The notes: a model not told the origin generated them from the letters alone. A DNA stretch of 64,000 nt from Spiroplasma attinicola (GCF_023509825.1 NZ_JAKQXY010000001.1:372001-436000); one strand, 5' to 3'; shown: positions 13,075 through 26,250, numbered from the stretch's first letter. Translations and numbers: made by a program.

Positions 13075-15579
13075 ATGGAAGATAATTTAAAAAAAACTGA
13101 ACAAGAAGCATTAGTTAATGAAGCAGCTAATATTTCTGAACAAGTAAGAAAAGACTATTTATGATACGCTGTTTCAGTTATTACTGCTCGTGCACTACCT
13201 GATGCAAGAGATGGTTTAAAGCCAGTTCATCGTCGTATTTTATATAGTATGTTTAATTTAGGAATAACTCATGATAAACCCTATAAAAAATCGGCAAGAA
13301 TTGTTGGTGAAGTAATTGGTAAATATCACCCTCATGGTGATACAGCAGTTTATGAATCAATGGTTAGAATGGCACAAAATTTCTCTTATCGTTATCCGTT
13401 AATTGATGGTCATGGTAACTTTGGTTCAATTGATGGTGATGGTCCCGCTGCGATGCGTTATACTGAATCACGAGTTAGTAAAATTGCTAGTGAATTAGTT
13501 AAAGATTTAGATAAGGAAACTGTTAACTTTATTCCTAATTTTGATGCTACCGAAAAAGAACCTGTTGTTTTACCTGCATATTTTCCTAATTTATTAGCAA
13601 ATGGAACAATGGGAATTGCTGTTGCTATGGCGACAAGTATTCCACCTCATAATTTAAATGAAGTAATTGATGCGATTACTTATGTTTCTCGTAACCGTGA
13701 TTGTGATGTTTTAGAACTATTAGATATTATTAAAGGACCAGATTTTCCAACCGGAGCAATTATTTTAGGAACAAGTAACTTAAGAAAAGGTTATGCTACT
13801 GGTCGAGCAGTTATTAAAGTTAGAAGCAAAACTTCATTTGAAAAATTGAACAATAAGAAACATGCAATTATTATTGAAGAGATACCTTATCAAGTAAATA
13901 AAACTAATTTAATTAATTCAATTGTTGATGCAGTTAAAGAAAAAAAGATTGAATATGTGACTGATTTAAGAGATGAATCTGATTATCAAGGAATTAGAAT
14001 TGTTTTAGAATTGAAAGATGAAAGTTATCGTGAAGTTGTTTTAAATCAACTTTATAAATTCACTTCAGTTCAAACTTCTTTTATTATTAATTTAACAGCA
14101 TTAGATCAATCAGTTCCAAAAACAATGAATTTAAAAGAATTAATTATTGCTTATCTTGATCATCAGATTGTTATGATTACTAATAAAGCAATTTTTGAAT
14201 TAAAGAAAGCTGAAAGACAATATCATATTATTAGTGGTTTAGTTAAAGCATTAGAAAATATTGATGCTGTAATTGCTTTAATTAAAAAAGCACAAAGTAC
14301 AAATGAAGCGATTAGTGGTTTACAAGAAAAATATGAGTTAAGTTTAGAACAAGCTAAAGCCATTTTAGAAATGAAGCTACAACGCTTGACAGGTTTAGAA
14401 AAAGTTAAATTAACTCAAGAGTTAGTTGCGCTTGAATTGCAAATTAAAAATCTAAAGTTTTTATTAGATAATGAAGAAGAAAAAGTTAAGTTATTAATTG
14501 ATCGTTTAAATCAAATTAAGAAAAATTATGGTGATGAAAGAAGAACTGAAATCATTACTGATTTTGATGAAACAGATATTGATGATGAATCATGAATTAA
14601 AGAAGAACCAATTGCAATTATGTTATCAAAAAATAACTATATTAAAAGTCTACCTTTAGAAGTTTATCGTACTCAAAATCGTGGTGGTGTTGGTGTTAAA
14701 GCTTCAAATTCAATTAATGAAGAAGATGATATTGATAAACTTTTAGTTGCTTCAAACCATAGTGATATTTTATTTTTCACTTCAAAAGGTAAAGTTTATC
14801 GTCTTCGTGCTCATAAAATTCCAATGTTTAAATCAAAAACTGTTAAAGGAATGCCAATTATCAATTTAATTGGTATTGAAAAAGATGAAAAGATTAAGAC
14901 TGTTATTAATATTTCCGAATATAGTGATAAAGAAAATTTAGTATTTATTACCAAAAAAGGAATTATTAAGCGTTCTAGTTTAACACACTTTAATTCAATT
15001 AGAAGTAATGGTAAAAAAGCGATTAATATTAAACCAGAAGATGAGTTAGTAGAAGTAATTAAAACTGATGGTAATAATCAATTAATTATTGCTGCTGCTA
15101 ATGGTCGTGCAGTTAGAATTAATGAAACTCAAATTCGTTTAATGTCTCGTGAAGCAACGGGAATTAAGGGAATGAATGTTTCAGGAAGTTATGTAATTGG
15201 GATTTGTTCTAATGAAAATGCTAATTTGGTGCTTTCAATTAGTGAAAAAGGCTTTGGAAAAATTAGTGCTTTTGAAGATTATCGTTTATTAAATCGTGGA
15301 TCTAAAGGAGTGCTTACTATGAAAACCAATGAAAAAACTGGAAAATTAATTACAATAAAAACATTAAATAACTCTTATAGTAGTACAGAATTATTAATGG
15401 TTACTTTAAAAGGTTTAACAATTCGTTTTTCTTTAGGTGATATTAGAATTACAGGTAGAAATACTAGAGGAGTTAAATTAATTAAATTAAAAAATCAAGA
15501 AGATAGTATTGGTGCAGTTGAAATTATTACTCCGATAGCTGATAGTAATATTAATAATTTAGACCAATCTAGAATTTAG
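13075..15579 (+). CDS. gyrA: DNA gyrase subunit A
   Basis: 834-aa cleavage-religation subunit. The catalytic tyrosine is in [11 protein letters not shown] (near residue 125). The QRDR-equivalent region [22 protein letters not shown] is intact. A coiled coil follows, and a C-terminal beta-pinwheel with repeated blade motifs ([15 protein letters not shown]-like repeats, [19 protein letters not shown]). Several Trp are TGA-coded. AAGGAATTAAG lies ahead of the ATG. Gyrase pairs with gyrB upstream. Confidence 0.97.
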
Positions 15580-15599
15580 TTTAATAATGGGGTGTGATA

Positions 15600-16889
<1,290 letters not shown>

Positions 16890-16925
16890 TAATTTCAGAT
16901 AAGATAACTATTATCGCAATATCTC

Positions 16926-16955
16926 CTATTAATGTTTCACGTGAAACATTAATAG
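16926..16955. promoter_or_regulatory. parS-type palindrome 1
   Basis: The core TGTTTCACGTGAAACA (16933-16948) is identical to the 16-bp bacterial parS consensus bound by ParB/Spo0J. Here it is embedded in a 30-nt perfect palindrome. It lies between serS and the SRP RNA, about 11 kb from dnaA, a typical origin-proximal position. Confidence 0.85.
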
Positions 16956-17013
16956 AATTGTTGAAAATATTTATAAAAAAGTAATTGTTTATAACTTTTT
17001 TATAAAAAATTGT

Positions 17014-17019
17014 TATAAT
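17014..17019 (+). promoter_or_regulatory. Extended -10 promoter of the SRP RNA
   Basis: TGTTATAAT gives a TGN-extended -10 (TATAAT at 17014-17019) seven bases before the G that begins the SRP RNA helix. The -35 region is poor, consistent with an extended -10 promoter. Confidence 0.7.
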
Positions 17020-17025
17020 ATATAT

Positions 17026-17105
17026 GCCATTACAACAATTACATTCGAACCTGGTCAGGACTGAAAAGTAGCAGCCATAAGACTAAGAATTGTGTGTAGT
17101 GGTTT
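17026..17105 (+). ncRNA. ffs: Signal recognition particle RNA, small bacterial type
   Basis: The RNA carries the near-universal SRP apical loop: CCTGGTCAGGACTGAAAAG followed by TAGCAGCCATAAG (Ffh-binding region). The ends pair: GCCATTAC with GTAGTGGT, and ACAATT with AATTGT. A T-rich stretch (GTTTTTATATA) closes it. At about 80 nt it is the short form used by mollicutes. It guides Ffh to nascent membrane and secreted proteins. Confidence 0.92.
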
Positions 17106-17138
17106 TTATATATTGAAATTTTAAAATAAATATGAAAA

Positions 17139-17154
17139 TGTTTCACGTGAAACA
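17139..17154. promoter_or_regulatory. parS-type palindrome 2
   Basis: A second exact copy of TGTTTCACGTGAAACA, extended to 20 bp by flanking AA/TT. It lies just after the SRP RNA and before tadA. Together with the copy 206 bp upstream it forms a pair around ffs. Confidence 0.85.
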
Positions 17155-17178
17155 TTGTAAAATACTATTTGAAAGAAT

Positions 17179-17670
17179 ATGAAAGACAAGGTAATAAAAT
17201 ATCTAATGAATAATCAAAAATATATGAAAATAGCTCTAGATTTAGCAAAAAAAGCTGAAACTAATCGTGATATTCCTGTTGGTGCGATTGTTGTTGATAA
17301 AAATGGTAACATTTTAGGTAAAGGTTATAACAAAAAGGAAAAAGACCAAGATTCAATTAAACATGCCGAAATTATTGCTATTAGCAATGCCTGTAAAAAG
17401 AATGGCAGTTGAAGGTTAGAAGATTGTACTATTTATTCAACTTTAGAACCTTGTTTGATGTGTTTAGGTGCAATTTTAGAATCACGAATTAGTTTAATTG
17501 TTTTTGGTTTAGTTTCAGAAAAATTTGGATGTATTAATCTTTTAGATAAATTGAAAAATAATAAAGATTTTAATCATTCAATTAATTATAGTTATGATTT
17601 AACATTATTCAGTAGAGAAATGTTACAATCTTTTTTTAATAAATTACGTAATCAAAATGATATTATATAA
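17179..17670 (+). CDS. tadA: tRNA-specific adenosine deaminase
   Basis: 163-aa zinc deaminase converting A34 to inosine in tRNA-Arg(ACG). The zinc ligands and proton shuttle are visible in KHAEIIAI (HAE) and EPCLMCLGAI (PCxxC). PVGAIVVDKNG is the substrate-pocket strand. One TGA codes Trp before the second motif. The first ATG (17179) follows GAAAG; an alternative in-frame ATG at 17209 would fit the family N-terminus equally well. Confidence 0.93.
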
Positions 17671-17688
17671 TTAAATTGGAGGTTAACT

Positions 17689-19404
17689 ATGGATTATAAA
17701 GCTTTATATCGTAAATATCGGCCAAGTAAGTTTAATGAAGTAATTGGTCAAACTGATATTGTAACAATCTTAAAAAATTCTATTATTAATAAATCTTTTG
17801 CTCATGCTTATTTATTTTCTGGTCCAAAAGGAGTTGGAAAGACATCAGTTGCTAAAATTTTAGCAAAAACAATTAATTGTCAAAATAATGTTGCTGGTGA
17901 AGCATGCGATCAATGTGATAATTGTAAATTTATTAATAATAATGGTGATGAAATTGATATTTTAGAAATTGATGGTGCTTCTAATAATGGTGTTGAAGAA
18001 GTAAGAAGAATCCGTAATAATATCAATTTGCTACCAATGAATTTAAAATATAAAGTTTATATTATTGATGAAGTTCATATGTTAACTACTTCTGCTTTTA
18101 ATGCATTATTAAAAACTTTAGAAGAACCGCCAACTCATATTATTTTTATTCTTGCAACAACTGAACCATATAAGATTCCTGATACAATTATTTCTCGTTG
18201 CCAATGATTTCAGTTTGAAAAAATTAATAATTCTGATTTGGTTAAAATTTTTCAAGATATTTTAACTAAAGAAAAAATTGTTTTTGAAATACCAGCTTTA
18301 AATCAATTAGCATTGTTTAGTCAAGGATCATTACGAGATGGAATTAATAGTTTAGAAAAAGTTTTTAACTTTTCTAATAATATTACACTTTTAAGTGTTA
18401 ATAAACTTTACAATGTTCTGTCATTAGAACAAAAGATTAATTTTTTGATAGATATTTTAAATCAAGATATTAATAAAATAGTTTTAAGTCTTGAGAATAT
18501 TAATAATTATTTAACTAATTTTAAAAAGTTTTTAATTGAAATGACTTATATTGTTCAAGATTTATTAATTTATCGCTTAACTAATAATATTAAAATTAGT
18601 AAATATTTAACTTTAGAAATAATAAATGTCTTTAATAATGTTACTGAGCAAGATTTAAAGCAAATTTTAAATCTTTTTGAAACAATTATGATGTTAAATT
18701 TTGATGATGAAAGTTTAAAAGTTTTATTAGTGACAAAAATTTTAACATTATTTGATCAAGTAGCTAAATATGATTTATCTTATCAACAAGACGATACTTT
18801 AAAAGTAGTAGTAAAGTCTGAATCTGAAGAGCAGGAAATAAGAGAAAAAATAGTAAGTAATGAATTAGAATCATTGCCAATAAAGGAAAAACCACAAATT
18901 AGTAATAGTTCTATTAATAATGATGTTAAAATTGATCGAGAATTATTTAATAATGTTCTTAATGTTATTATTCAAGCTAATAAAGAAATTAGAAAAGAAT
19001 TAAAAAATTATTGAATAAAAATTGACCAATTAACTGAAAACCATAAGTTTCATGATTTTAGTAAAACTTATTTAAATACTCTTATTAGTGCTGCCAGTGC
19101 TAACGCGGTTGTTATTATTTGTGATAATATTATTCAAGCAGATTTGATTAATAAGAATTTTTCTGATCAAGAACATCGAAATTTTTTAAATTTTGTTTTG
19201 CAAAAAGAGTATATGATTTATGCTCTTGATCGTAAACAATGAAAAGTTGTTGGAGAAAAATATCAAACTTTATTAAAAGATAATAAATTACCTGCAGCAA
19301 AACCAATTATCCTTCCTGAAGTGATAATAAAAGAAAAGATAGTACCTAAAAATGAAACATTAGTTTTTTTACAAAATATTTTTGGCGAAATTGAAGAAAT
19401 ATAA
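17689..19404 (+). CDS. dnaX: DNA polymerase III subunit tau/gamma (clamp loader)
   Basis: 571-aa AAA+ clamp-loader subunit. It opens with LYRKYRPSKFNEVIGQ, then Walker A GPKGVGKTS, a four-cysteine zinc module (CQNNVAGEACDQCDNC), Walker B VYIIDEVHML, and sensor 1 LATTEPYKIPDTIISRCQ. The long C-terminal part (after about residue 360) is poorly conserved, as for tau. TGA codons are Trp. It has a good RBS (TTGGAGGTTAACT). It heads the dnaX-ybaB-tmk-holB block. Confidence 0.95.
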
Positions 19405-19454
19405 ATTTTTAAAATTTTAGGGAAATTAGTTAAAATTAAAAATGAGGTGAAAAA

Positions 19455-19730
19455 ATGAATAATTTTCAACAAATGTTAAATCAAGCAAAAATGGCACAAA
19501 AAAAACATGAACAATTTAAAAAAGAGGAATTTAAATTCTCAAAACAAGGAGATTTAATTAAGATTATTGTTTCTGGTTCTTATAAAGTTGATTTAAAAAT
19601 TAATTTTCAAGAACTTTTAATAATGGTAGAAAATGATTATGAAATGTTAAATGATATGATTCAAGTAGCAGTTAACGAAGCAATTTCTGAAGTTAAAAAG
19701 ATGGAAAGCAAAATTATTAATGTTATGTAG
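19455..19730 (+). CDS. YbaB/EbfC family nucleoid-associated protein
   Basis: 91-aa protein of the YbaB/EbfC family (small dimeric DNA-binding, nucleoid-associated). It begins MNNFQQMLNQAKMAQKK, a typical start for the family, with a beta-sheet core (DLIKIIVSGSYKVDLKINF) and a C-terminal helix. GAGGTG precedes the ATG. In most Firmicutes it is followed by recR; here tmk follows after only 15 bp. Confidence 0.88.
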   Translation: MNNFQQMLNQAKMAQKKHEQFKKEEFKFSKQGDLIKIIVSGSYKVDLKINFQELLIMVENDYEMLNDMIQVAVNEAISEVKKMESKIINVM

Positions 19731-19745
19731 CATTAATAAATTTTA

Positions 19746-20375
19746 ATGACGATGATATTTATTAGTTTTGAAGGTCCAGAAGGTTCTGGAAAGAGCAGTG
19801 TTCTTGCTAAATTAAAAGAACGATTTTCAAATGAAGGAATTGAAATAACTACCACAAGAGAACCAGGTGGCAGTATTATTTCCGAGCAAATTAGAAAAAT
19901 AATTTTAAATGAAACAAACACTTTAATGGATGCTTGAACTGAGGTTTTATTATACATTGCAGCAAGAAGACAGCATCTGGTTGAAAAAATTTTTCCAGAA
20001 AAAAATAGCAAGAAAATTATTATCTGTGATCGGTTTTCTGATTCAACATTAGCGTATCAAGGTTATGGTCGGAAATTAGATATTAAAAAAATTAATACAA
20101 TTCAAGATATTGCGTTTGATAATTTTAAACCAAATTTAACAATTTTATTTAATGTTAAACCAGAAATTGGATTGCAACGAATTAAAGAACGCAGTAAAAG
20201 TGAACAAAATCGTTTGGATAATGAAGATTTATCATTTCATCAATTAGTTTATCAAGGGTATCAAGAAATCGCAAAAAATAATCAAGATCGAATTAAGGTA
20301 ATTGATGCCAGTAAAAGTTTTGAACAAGTATTAACAGAAACTTATCAAATTATTAAGCAATTTATTACTAAATAA
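19746..20375 (+). CDS. tmk: Thymidylate kinase
   Basis: 209-aa kinase phosphorylating dTMP to dTDP. P-loop GPEGSGKSS, TREPGG (DRX-like substrate motif), CDRFSDSTLAYQGYGR, and LID region RIKERSKSEQNRLDNE. One TGA is Trp (MDAWTEVLLY). A second methionine at codon 3 is a possible alternative start. It works with thymidine kinase (48732) in the salvage route to dTTP. Confidence 0.95.
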
Positions 20376-20396
20376 TATAATTAATTGAGGTTAATT

Positions 20397-21305
20397 ATGA
20401 ACGAAAGTAATCAAGAAAATCAAAATTTTAATTTTTTTTTAGATTTAAAATTTATTCCACAAGTTATCCTTTTATCGTCAAAAGATAATTCTTTTCAATT
20501 TGCAATTAATAGTTTATTGAAAAAAATTGTTTGTCAGAAAGAAATTTGTTCTGATAAACAACTTTGTAATAATTGTCAAAAAATAATTAATAATTCTTAT
20601 TTGGATTTAACTAAATATCAATTTAATAAAACAAATTCAATGAAAAAACAAGATGTTATTAGTATTATTAATAAATTATCCTTACAAAGTTTAGAAACAG
20701 GTAATCCGAAAATTTGTTTACTTGAAGGAATTGAATATAATTCTTTAGAAGCAAGTAATAGTTTTTTGAAATTTTTAGAAACTGTTCCTAATAATACATT
20801 TTTAATTTTAACAACAACTAAAATTGAGAAAATATTACCAACAATTATTTCTCGCTGTCAGATTTTTAATATACCTAAAATAAAAAATAATAAATCTAAT
20901 TTTTTAAATTGAGAAAAAATTGAAAAAGAACAACAAGAATTAATATTAAACTTGGTAACAAGCTTTATTAATTATGATAATGAAGGTAATTTTACTGAAA
21001 ATTTTTTTTTAATTAAAAAAATCCTTAGTTTAAAAGAAAACTTGATTTTATTTTTTCAATTATTATTAACAATAACAGAAGATAAAATTATGAAATTAAA
21101 TAATATAACATCATTAAACAATCAGTTAATTAATGATTTTACTAGTAGTTGAAATAATCAAGATCAATTATTTTTGAAAAATTTAATTAAAGTCTTAATT
21201 GAAACTATTAATAAAATTAATAATGTTAATAATCTTAATTGAAACTTATTATTAAATGCTTTTTTTATTAATATTTACCAAGGATTAGAAAATGACAAAT
21301 TATAA
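20397..21305 (+). CDS. holB: DNA polymerase III delta' subunit
   Basis: 302-aa clamp-loader subunit related to DnaX but without a functional Walker A. A cysteine cluster (CQKEICSDKQLCNNCQ) is followed by PKICLLEGIEYNSLEASNSFLKFLETVP and the arginine-finger region TIISRCQIF. The start was chosen at the ATG after TTGAGG. The gene ends inside the next one: its stop overlaps the following ATG by 14 bp. Confidence 0.88.
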
Positions 21306-22035
21306 AACTTTAAAATTAAAAATAGCAAATGAAAATATCACAATTTTACAAAGAAAAGATATGTTTTGTATATCTTTAGATACAGTTTTGTTAATTAATT
21401 TTATTAAAATTAAAAATCAAACTAAAACTTTAATTGATTTTGGAACTAACAATGGTGCCATTGCAATTTTATTAGCTAAGAAATATCCAATTAAGATTAT
21501 CGGCATTGAAATCCAAAAAGAGGCGGTTACTTTAGCACTGGAAAATGTTGTTAAAAATGATTTAACAAAACAAGTAACAATTATTCAGCAAGATATTAAA
21601 GTTTATGCTGATGAAAATTTTAATCAGAAAGTTGATATTATTGTTTGCAATCCACCATTTTTTCCTTTATTAGAAAAAACTAATCTTAAGTTTGAACCAT
21701 TGAAAGCAGCAGCAAGACATGAATTATATATTGACTTAGCAACAATTGTTGCAAGTGCAGCAAAATTATTAAAAGTTAAAGGTAAATTTTTTATAATTTA
21801 TCCTGCTTTTAGACTTGATCAATTATTAATTACTTTAAAACAAAATAATTTTTCAATTAAAAGAATGCAAATGGTTTATCCAAAAATTAATAAAAATGCT
21901 AGTAGTGTATTAATTGAAGCGGTTTTTAATACTAATGATGGTTTGATTATTGAACCGCCATTAATTTGCCATAATGATAATAATAGTTACGTTAGTGAAA
22001 TAGCAAAATGATATAATAAAAACAATAATGAATAA
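21292..22035 (+). CDS. tRNA1(Val) (adenine37-N6)-methyltransferase-like protein
   Basis: 247-aa Rossmann-fold SAM-dependent methyltransferase of the YabB/TrmN6 type. LIDFGTNNGAIAILLA is the SAM-binding motif I, and IIVCNPPFFP is the NPPF/Y catalytic motif of N6-adenine methyltransferases. Its start overlaps the end of holB by 14 bp, suggesting translational coupling. The tRNA target is inferred from family position next to holB, as in Firmicutes. Confidence 0.85.
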
Positions 22036-22046
22036 GGAATATTTTC

Positions 22047-23330
22047 ATGGTTTATCTTACTTGATTAGGAAAATTAAATAAAAATTTAAATTATCTTGTT
22101 GCCGTATCTGGTGGACCTGATAGTATGTTTTTACTAGATAATTTAGTAAAGAATAATTTTGATATTGTTGTTTGTCATGTAAATTATCATAAAAGATGAA
22201 GTAGTAATGTTGATCAAAAAATTATTGAAGATTATTGTAAAGAACATAATATCAGATTAGAAATTAAAAATGTTAAAGCTTCTGAGTATACTAAGGGAAA
22301 TTTCCAAGATCAAGCACGAGTAATTCGTTATGATTTTTTTAATGAGATTGCTCAAAAATATCAAATTTACAATTTGGTTGTGGCTCATCATGTTTATGAT
22401 TTGCTGGAAACTTATTTAATTCAAAAACAAAGAAAAGCGATTGTTTCTTATTATGGATTAAAATTTAAAAGTACTTATAAAAGTTTGTCAATTTATCGTC
22501 CAATGCTAGAATTAAAAAAAGAAGACATAATTGATTATTTAACATTGTATCGAGTTAAATATGGTTTTGATGAAACAAATGAATTAGAAATTTATGAAAG
22601 AAATAAAATTCGTCAACAAACAATTAATAAGTTAACAGATCTTGACATTAATTTAATGTTAAGTGAAATTAAAGAATTAAATAGCGAACAAGAGTTATTA
22701 AAAGATCAATTAGAAGTAATTTATAACTCAGTTATTGTTGCTGATGATACTTTGTCAGTTAATGAATTTCATAAATATAATGATAATTTTCGTTTACAAC
22801 AAATGATTGTTTATGAATTTTTATTTAATTATAGTGAAGATTTAGTTTTAAGATTAAAGAAGGCTAAAATTAAAGAAATTGTTAGAGTTTTAACAAAATC
22901 AAAACGACCAAATATTACTATTAGTTTAACTCACAATATTAGTTTAATTAAAGAATATAATTATGTTTATATTAATGAAAAAACTTCAGTTAAAGATTAT
23001 CAATACACTATTAAAAAAATTGCTGATTATGATTTTAATGAGATTAAAATTTTTAAAAATGTACCAACTTCAGGTAAATTTCAAGCATTACATGTTAATA
23101 AAGAAGAGTTTCCTTTAACGATTAAAAATAATAGTGGTAAAGAACAAATTATTGTTAGTTTTGGAACAAAAAAGATTAATCGTTTATTCATTGATAATAA
23201 AATTCCTTATCGTCAAAGACAAACTTGGCCAGTAATTGTTAATGCTCAAAATCAAATTATTTCGGTTCCTGGTTTGGCGATTAGTAAAGATCATCTTGAT
23301 TCAGAACCAAATATTTTTATTATTAAATAA
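22047..23330 (+). CDS. tilS: tRNA(Ile)-lysidine synthetase
   Basis: 427-aa PP-loop ATPase that converts C34 of tRNA-Ile(CAU) to lysidine, essential for AUA decoding. The PP-loop is VAVSGGPDSM near residue 20. VVCHVNYHKRWSS, YNLVVAHHVYDLLETYL and the N-terminal domain end RNKIRQQTI are typical. The C-terminal part (PTSGKFQALHVNKEEFP, IPYRQRQTWPVIVN) matches the TilS C-terminal substrate-binding domain. GGAAT precedes ATG. It lies just upstream of ftsH, a common Firmicute order. Confidence 0.94.
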
Positions 23331-23504
23331 TTTTTTAATTTGTTTGTTATTTGTTTATTTTATTAAGTTTACTAATAATTAGTTTATAATCATTATAGTT
23401 AATGAAATTAAATAATAAAAGAGTGACATTTTTATTATTTTAAGTTATATTATTATACATAGTTAAAAAATATGGAAAGAAATTAAAATAGGTGAAATTT
23501 TATA

Positions 23505-25508
23505 ATGCAACCAAAAATGAAAATTAATTGAATGGTCATTCTTGTATTTATTTTATTTTTGGCCTTTGTTGGTTTTTTAATTTGATATTTTCTTAAAGGT
23601 AATGTTGTTAAATTAACAGAAAATCAATTACTTACTTTATTTCAAGCTGGTGAATTAAATAGTTTAAAGGGTATTATAATTAGTAATGGTTTTTCTGTTG
23701 CTTTTGATCCAAGTACCGTTCATTTAGATGGTTATTTAAAAACGGATGATGGTAAGATTATTCATTATGCTGCAACATTATATACAGGATTTTGAGAAAG
23801 TAAAATTATGCCATTATTTGAGAGTGGCTCAGGTTCAAAAGTTATCGGTATAAATTATTGAGTCTCTGATAATCAAGCTGTTTCAATTTGAAAAAATCTC
23901 TTAGTTAATTTATTACCAGTATTAATTTTAATTTTTGGTTCATTCTGATTACTATCAAGATTAAGTAAATCTAGTGCTGGTGGTATGAATCCTTTTTCAA
24001 TGGGGAAAAATCGTGCCAGAACTCAAAAATCAGAAACAAAATTTAGTGATGTTGCTGGAATTAAAGAAGAAAAATTAGAATTAGAAGAAATTGTTGATTA
24101 TTTAAAGTTTCCACAGCGTTATTCTCAAATGGGTGCAAGAACCCCTAAAGGAGTTCTTTTAGTTGGACCTCCTGGAACAGGTAAAACATTACTTGCGAAA
24201 GCAGTAGCTGGTGAAGCTGGAGTACCATTCTTTTCAATCTCAGGTGCTGAATTTGAAGAAGTTTTTGTTGGAGTTGGTGCTTCAAGAGTAAGAGAAATGT
24301 TTACTGCTGCAAAAAAATCTGCTCCTTGTATTATTTTTATTGATGAAATTGATGCTGTAGGAAGAAAACGAGCTTCAGCAGCAACAACAGCAAATGAACA
24401 AACTTTAAATCAATTGTTAGTTGAAATGGATGGTTTTGAAACAAATGTTGGAATTATCATTATGGCAGCAACTAACAGACGTGATGTGCTTGATGAAGCT
24501 TTATTAAGACCGGGAAGATTTGACCGTGAAATTAGTTTAAGTTTACCTGATATTAAAGAACGAGAAGCAATTTTAAGATTACATGCGCGAAACAAAAATA
24601 TTTCACCTAAAGTTAATTTTGAAAGAATTGCTGAAAGAACACCAGGATTTAGTGGTGCTCAATTAGAAAATGTTTTAAATGAAGCAACTTTGCTTGCTGT
24701 AAGACACCATAAGAATGTTATTGGTTTAGTAGAAATTGATGAAGCGATTGATCGTGTTGTTGGTGGGCCTGCTAAAACTTCAAGAGTTATTACAAAAAAT
24801 GATAAGAAAATTGTTTCTTACCATGAAGCTGGACATGCTTTAATTGGATTAAGATTAGAATATGCTTCAAAGGTTCAAAAAGTAACAATTATTCCACGAG
24901 GTCAAGCTGGTGGATATACAATTATGACGCCAAAAGAAGAAACAATGTTTTATTCTAAGACACATTTAATTGCCACAGTTACTGGTTACTTAGGCGGTAG
25001 AGCCTCAGAAGAAATAATTTTTGGTAAACCTAATGTAACTACTGGTGCTCATGATGACTTGCAAAAAGCAACAACAATTGCAAGAAGAATGATTACTGAG
25101 TATGGAATGTCGGATAATTTAGGATTGGCACAATTTGAAAATCCAGCTGAATCTGGAAATCCATTTGCTCAAAGTACAATTTCTAATAATATTGCTAATA
25201 AAATTGATGATGAAGTAAAACAAATGTTAGATCAATGTTATCAAGAAGCAATTAAGTTAATTAAAGCAAATCGTAAAACTTTAGATTTAATTGCTACTTC
25301 TTTAATGACATTAGAAACAATTACTGCAGAACAAATTGAATATATTAATGAACATGATAAGTTACCGCAAGAAGTATTAGAAAGACAAAAAGACTTTAAA
25401 AAAGGTGAAAGTAAAAAAAATTCATCAGATGATACAGATGAAAGTGCTCATGATGGTAGTGAACACGAATCTGATGAAACAATTTCAGTAACTCCAAAGA
25501 AAAAGTAA
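23505..25508 (+). CDS. ftsH: ATP-dependent zinc metalloprotease FtsH
   Basis: 667-aa membrane-anchored AAA+ protease. Two N-terminal transmembrane segments (around residues 9-27 and 130-146) flank an outside domain of about 100 residues. Then Walker A GPPGTGKT, Walker [12 protein letters not shown], second region of homology [17 protein letters not shown], and zinc site HEAGH. The tail after the protease domain is rich in Asp/Glu/Ser/Lys and probably disordered. Many Trp codons in the N-terminal part are TGA. AGGTGAAA lies upstream. Confidence 0.96.
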
Positions 25509-25522
25509 TTTTCAAAATAAGT

Positions 25523-25569
25523 AAATTTAACAATTCTTGCTTTTGTAGGTTTTGTTAAATTTTATTTAA
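25523..25569 (+). terminator. Terminator after ftsH
   Basis: An 11-bp stem (AAATTTAACAA and TTGTTAAATTT) with a loop of about 18 nt, followed by TATTTAAT. It is in the 82-bp gap before hpt. Confidence 0.6.
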
Positions 25570-25590
25570 TAGTAATTTTAGGAGATAATA

Positions 25591-26163
25591 ATGATTAAAC
25601 ATGATTTAGTAAAAGAAATTTTAATTTCTGAAACTGAAATTAAAAAACGAATTAGTGAATTGGCAGTAGAAATTAAAAACCATTATTCAAATCTTAAAAA
25701 ACCTTTAGTATTAATTGGGATTTTAAGAGGTTGCTTGTTCTTTTTATCAGATTTTATGATGGAATTAGATTTAGCTTGTGCTGTTGATTTTATGTATGTT
25801 GAATCTTATGCTGGTCAAAAGACTAGAACTTTTGAACCAAAGATTAAGTTAGATATCTTTACTAATATTAAAGATCATGATGTTTTAATTGTTGAAGATA
25901 TTATTGATTCAGGAAAAACTTTAGTTAAATTAGTTGAACATTTAAAATTAAAAGCACCAAAATCAGTTAAAATTTTAACGCTTTTAGATAAAAAAATTAA
26001 AAGAGAAGTTAAAATTGAAGCTGATTGGTTTGGTTTTGAGGTTCCAGATAATTTCTTAATTGGTTATGGTTTAGATTATCAAGAGCAATTACGAAACTTA
26101 CCTTATATTGCAATTGCAAATTTAGAAAAAATTAAAGCATTAGAATCAAAAAAAATGAGTTAA
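25591..26163 (+). CDS. hpt: Hypoxanthine(-guanine) phosphoribosyltransferase
   Basis: 190-aa purine salvage enzyme joining hypoxanthine/guanine to PRPP. The PRPP-binding motif VLIVEDIIDSGKT and ILRGCLFFLSD are clear; the C-terminal VPDNFLIGYGLDYQEQLRNLPYI is the type I PRTase hood seen in HPRT. The RBS AGGAGA precedes ATG. The tilS-hpt-ftsH grouping of Firmicutes is kept in altered order. Confidence 0.95.
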   Translation: MIKHDLVKEILISETEIKKRISELAVEIKNHYSNLKKPLVLIGILRGCLFFLSDFMMELDLACAVDFMYVESYAGQKTRTFEPKIKLDIFTNIKDHDVLIVEDIIDSGKTLVKLVEHLKLKAPKSVKILTLLDKKIKREVKIEADWFGFEVPDNFLIGYGLDYQEQLRNLPYIAIANLEKIKALESKKMS

Positions 26164-26178
26164 GATTAACTCATTTTT
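26152..26178 (+). terminator. Terminator overlapping the hpt stop codon
   Basis: AAAAATGAGTTAA and TTAACTCATTTTT form a stem of about 12 bp around the hpt stop, followed by TAATTTT. A classic intrinsic terminator overlapping the end of the gene. Confidence 0.75.
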
Positions 26179-26250
26179 AATTTTGCTTAAAATTGAATGT
26201 GTTAAAATAATATTTATTAATAAATATTATTTTTTAGTTTAAGGTGAATA

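Noticed and set aside
17040-17060. ATTCGAACC as a tRNA T-loop
   Set aside because: The surrounding sequence lacks an acceptor stem or anticodon arm, and the region is clearly the SRP RNA.
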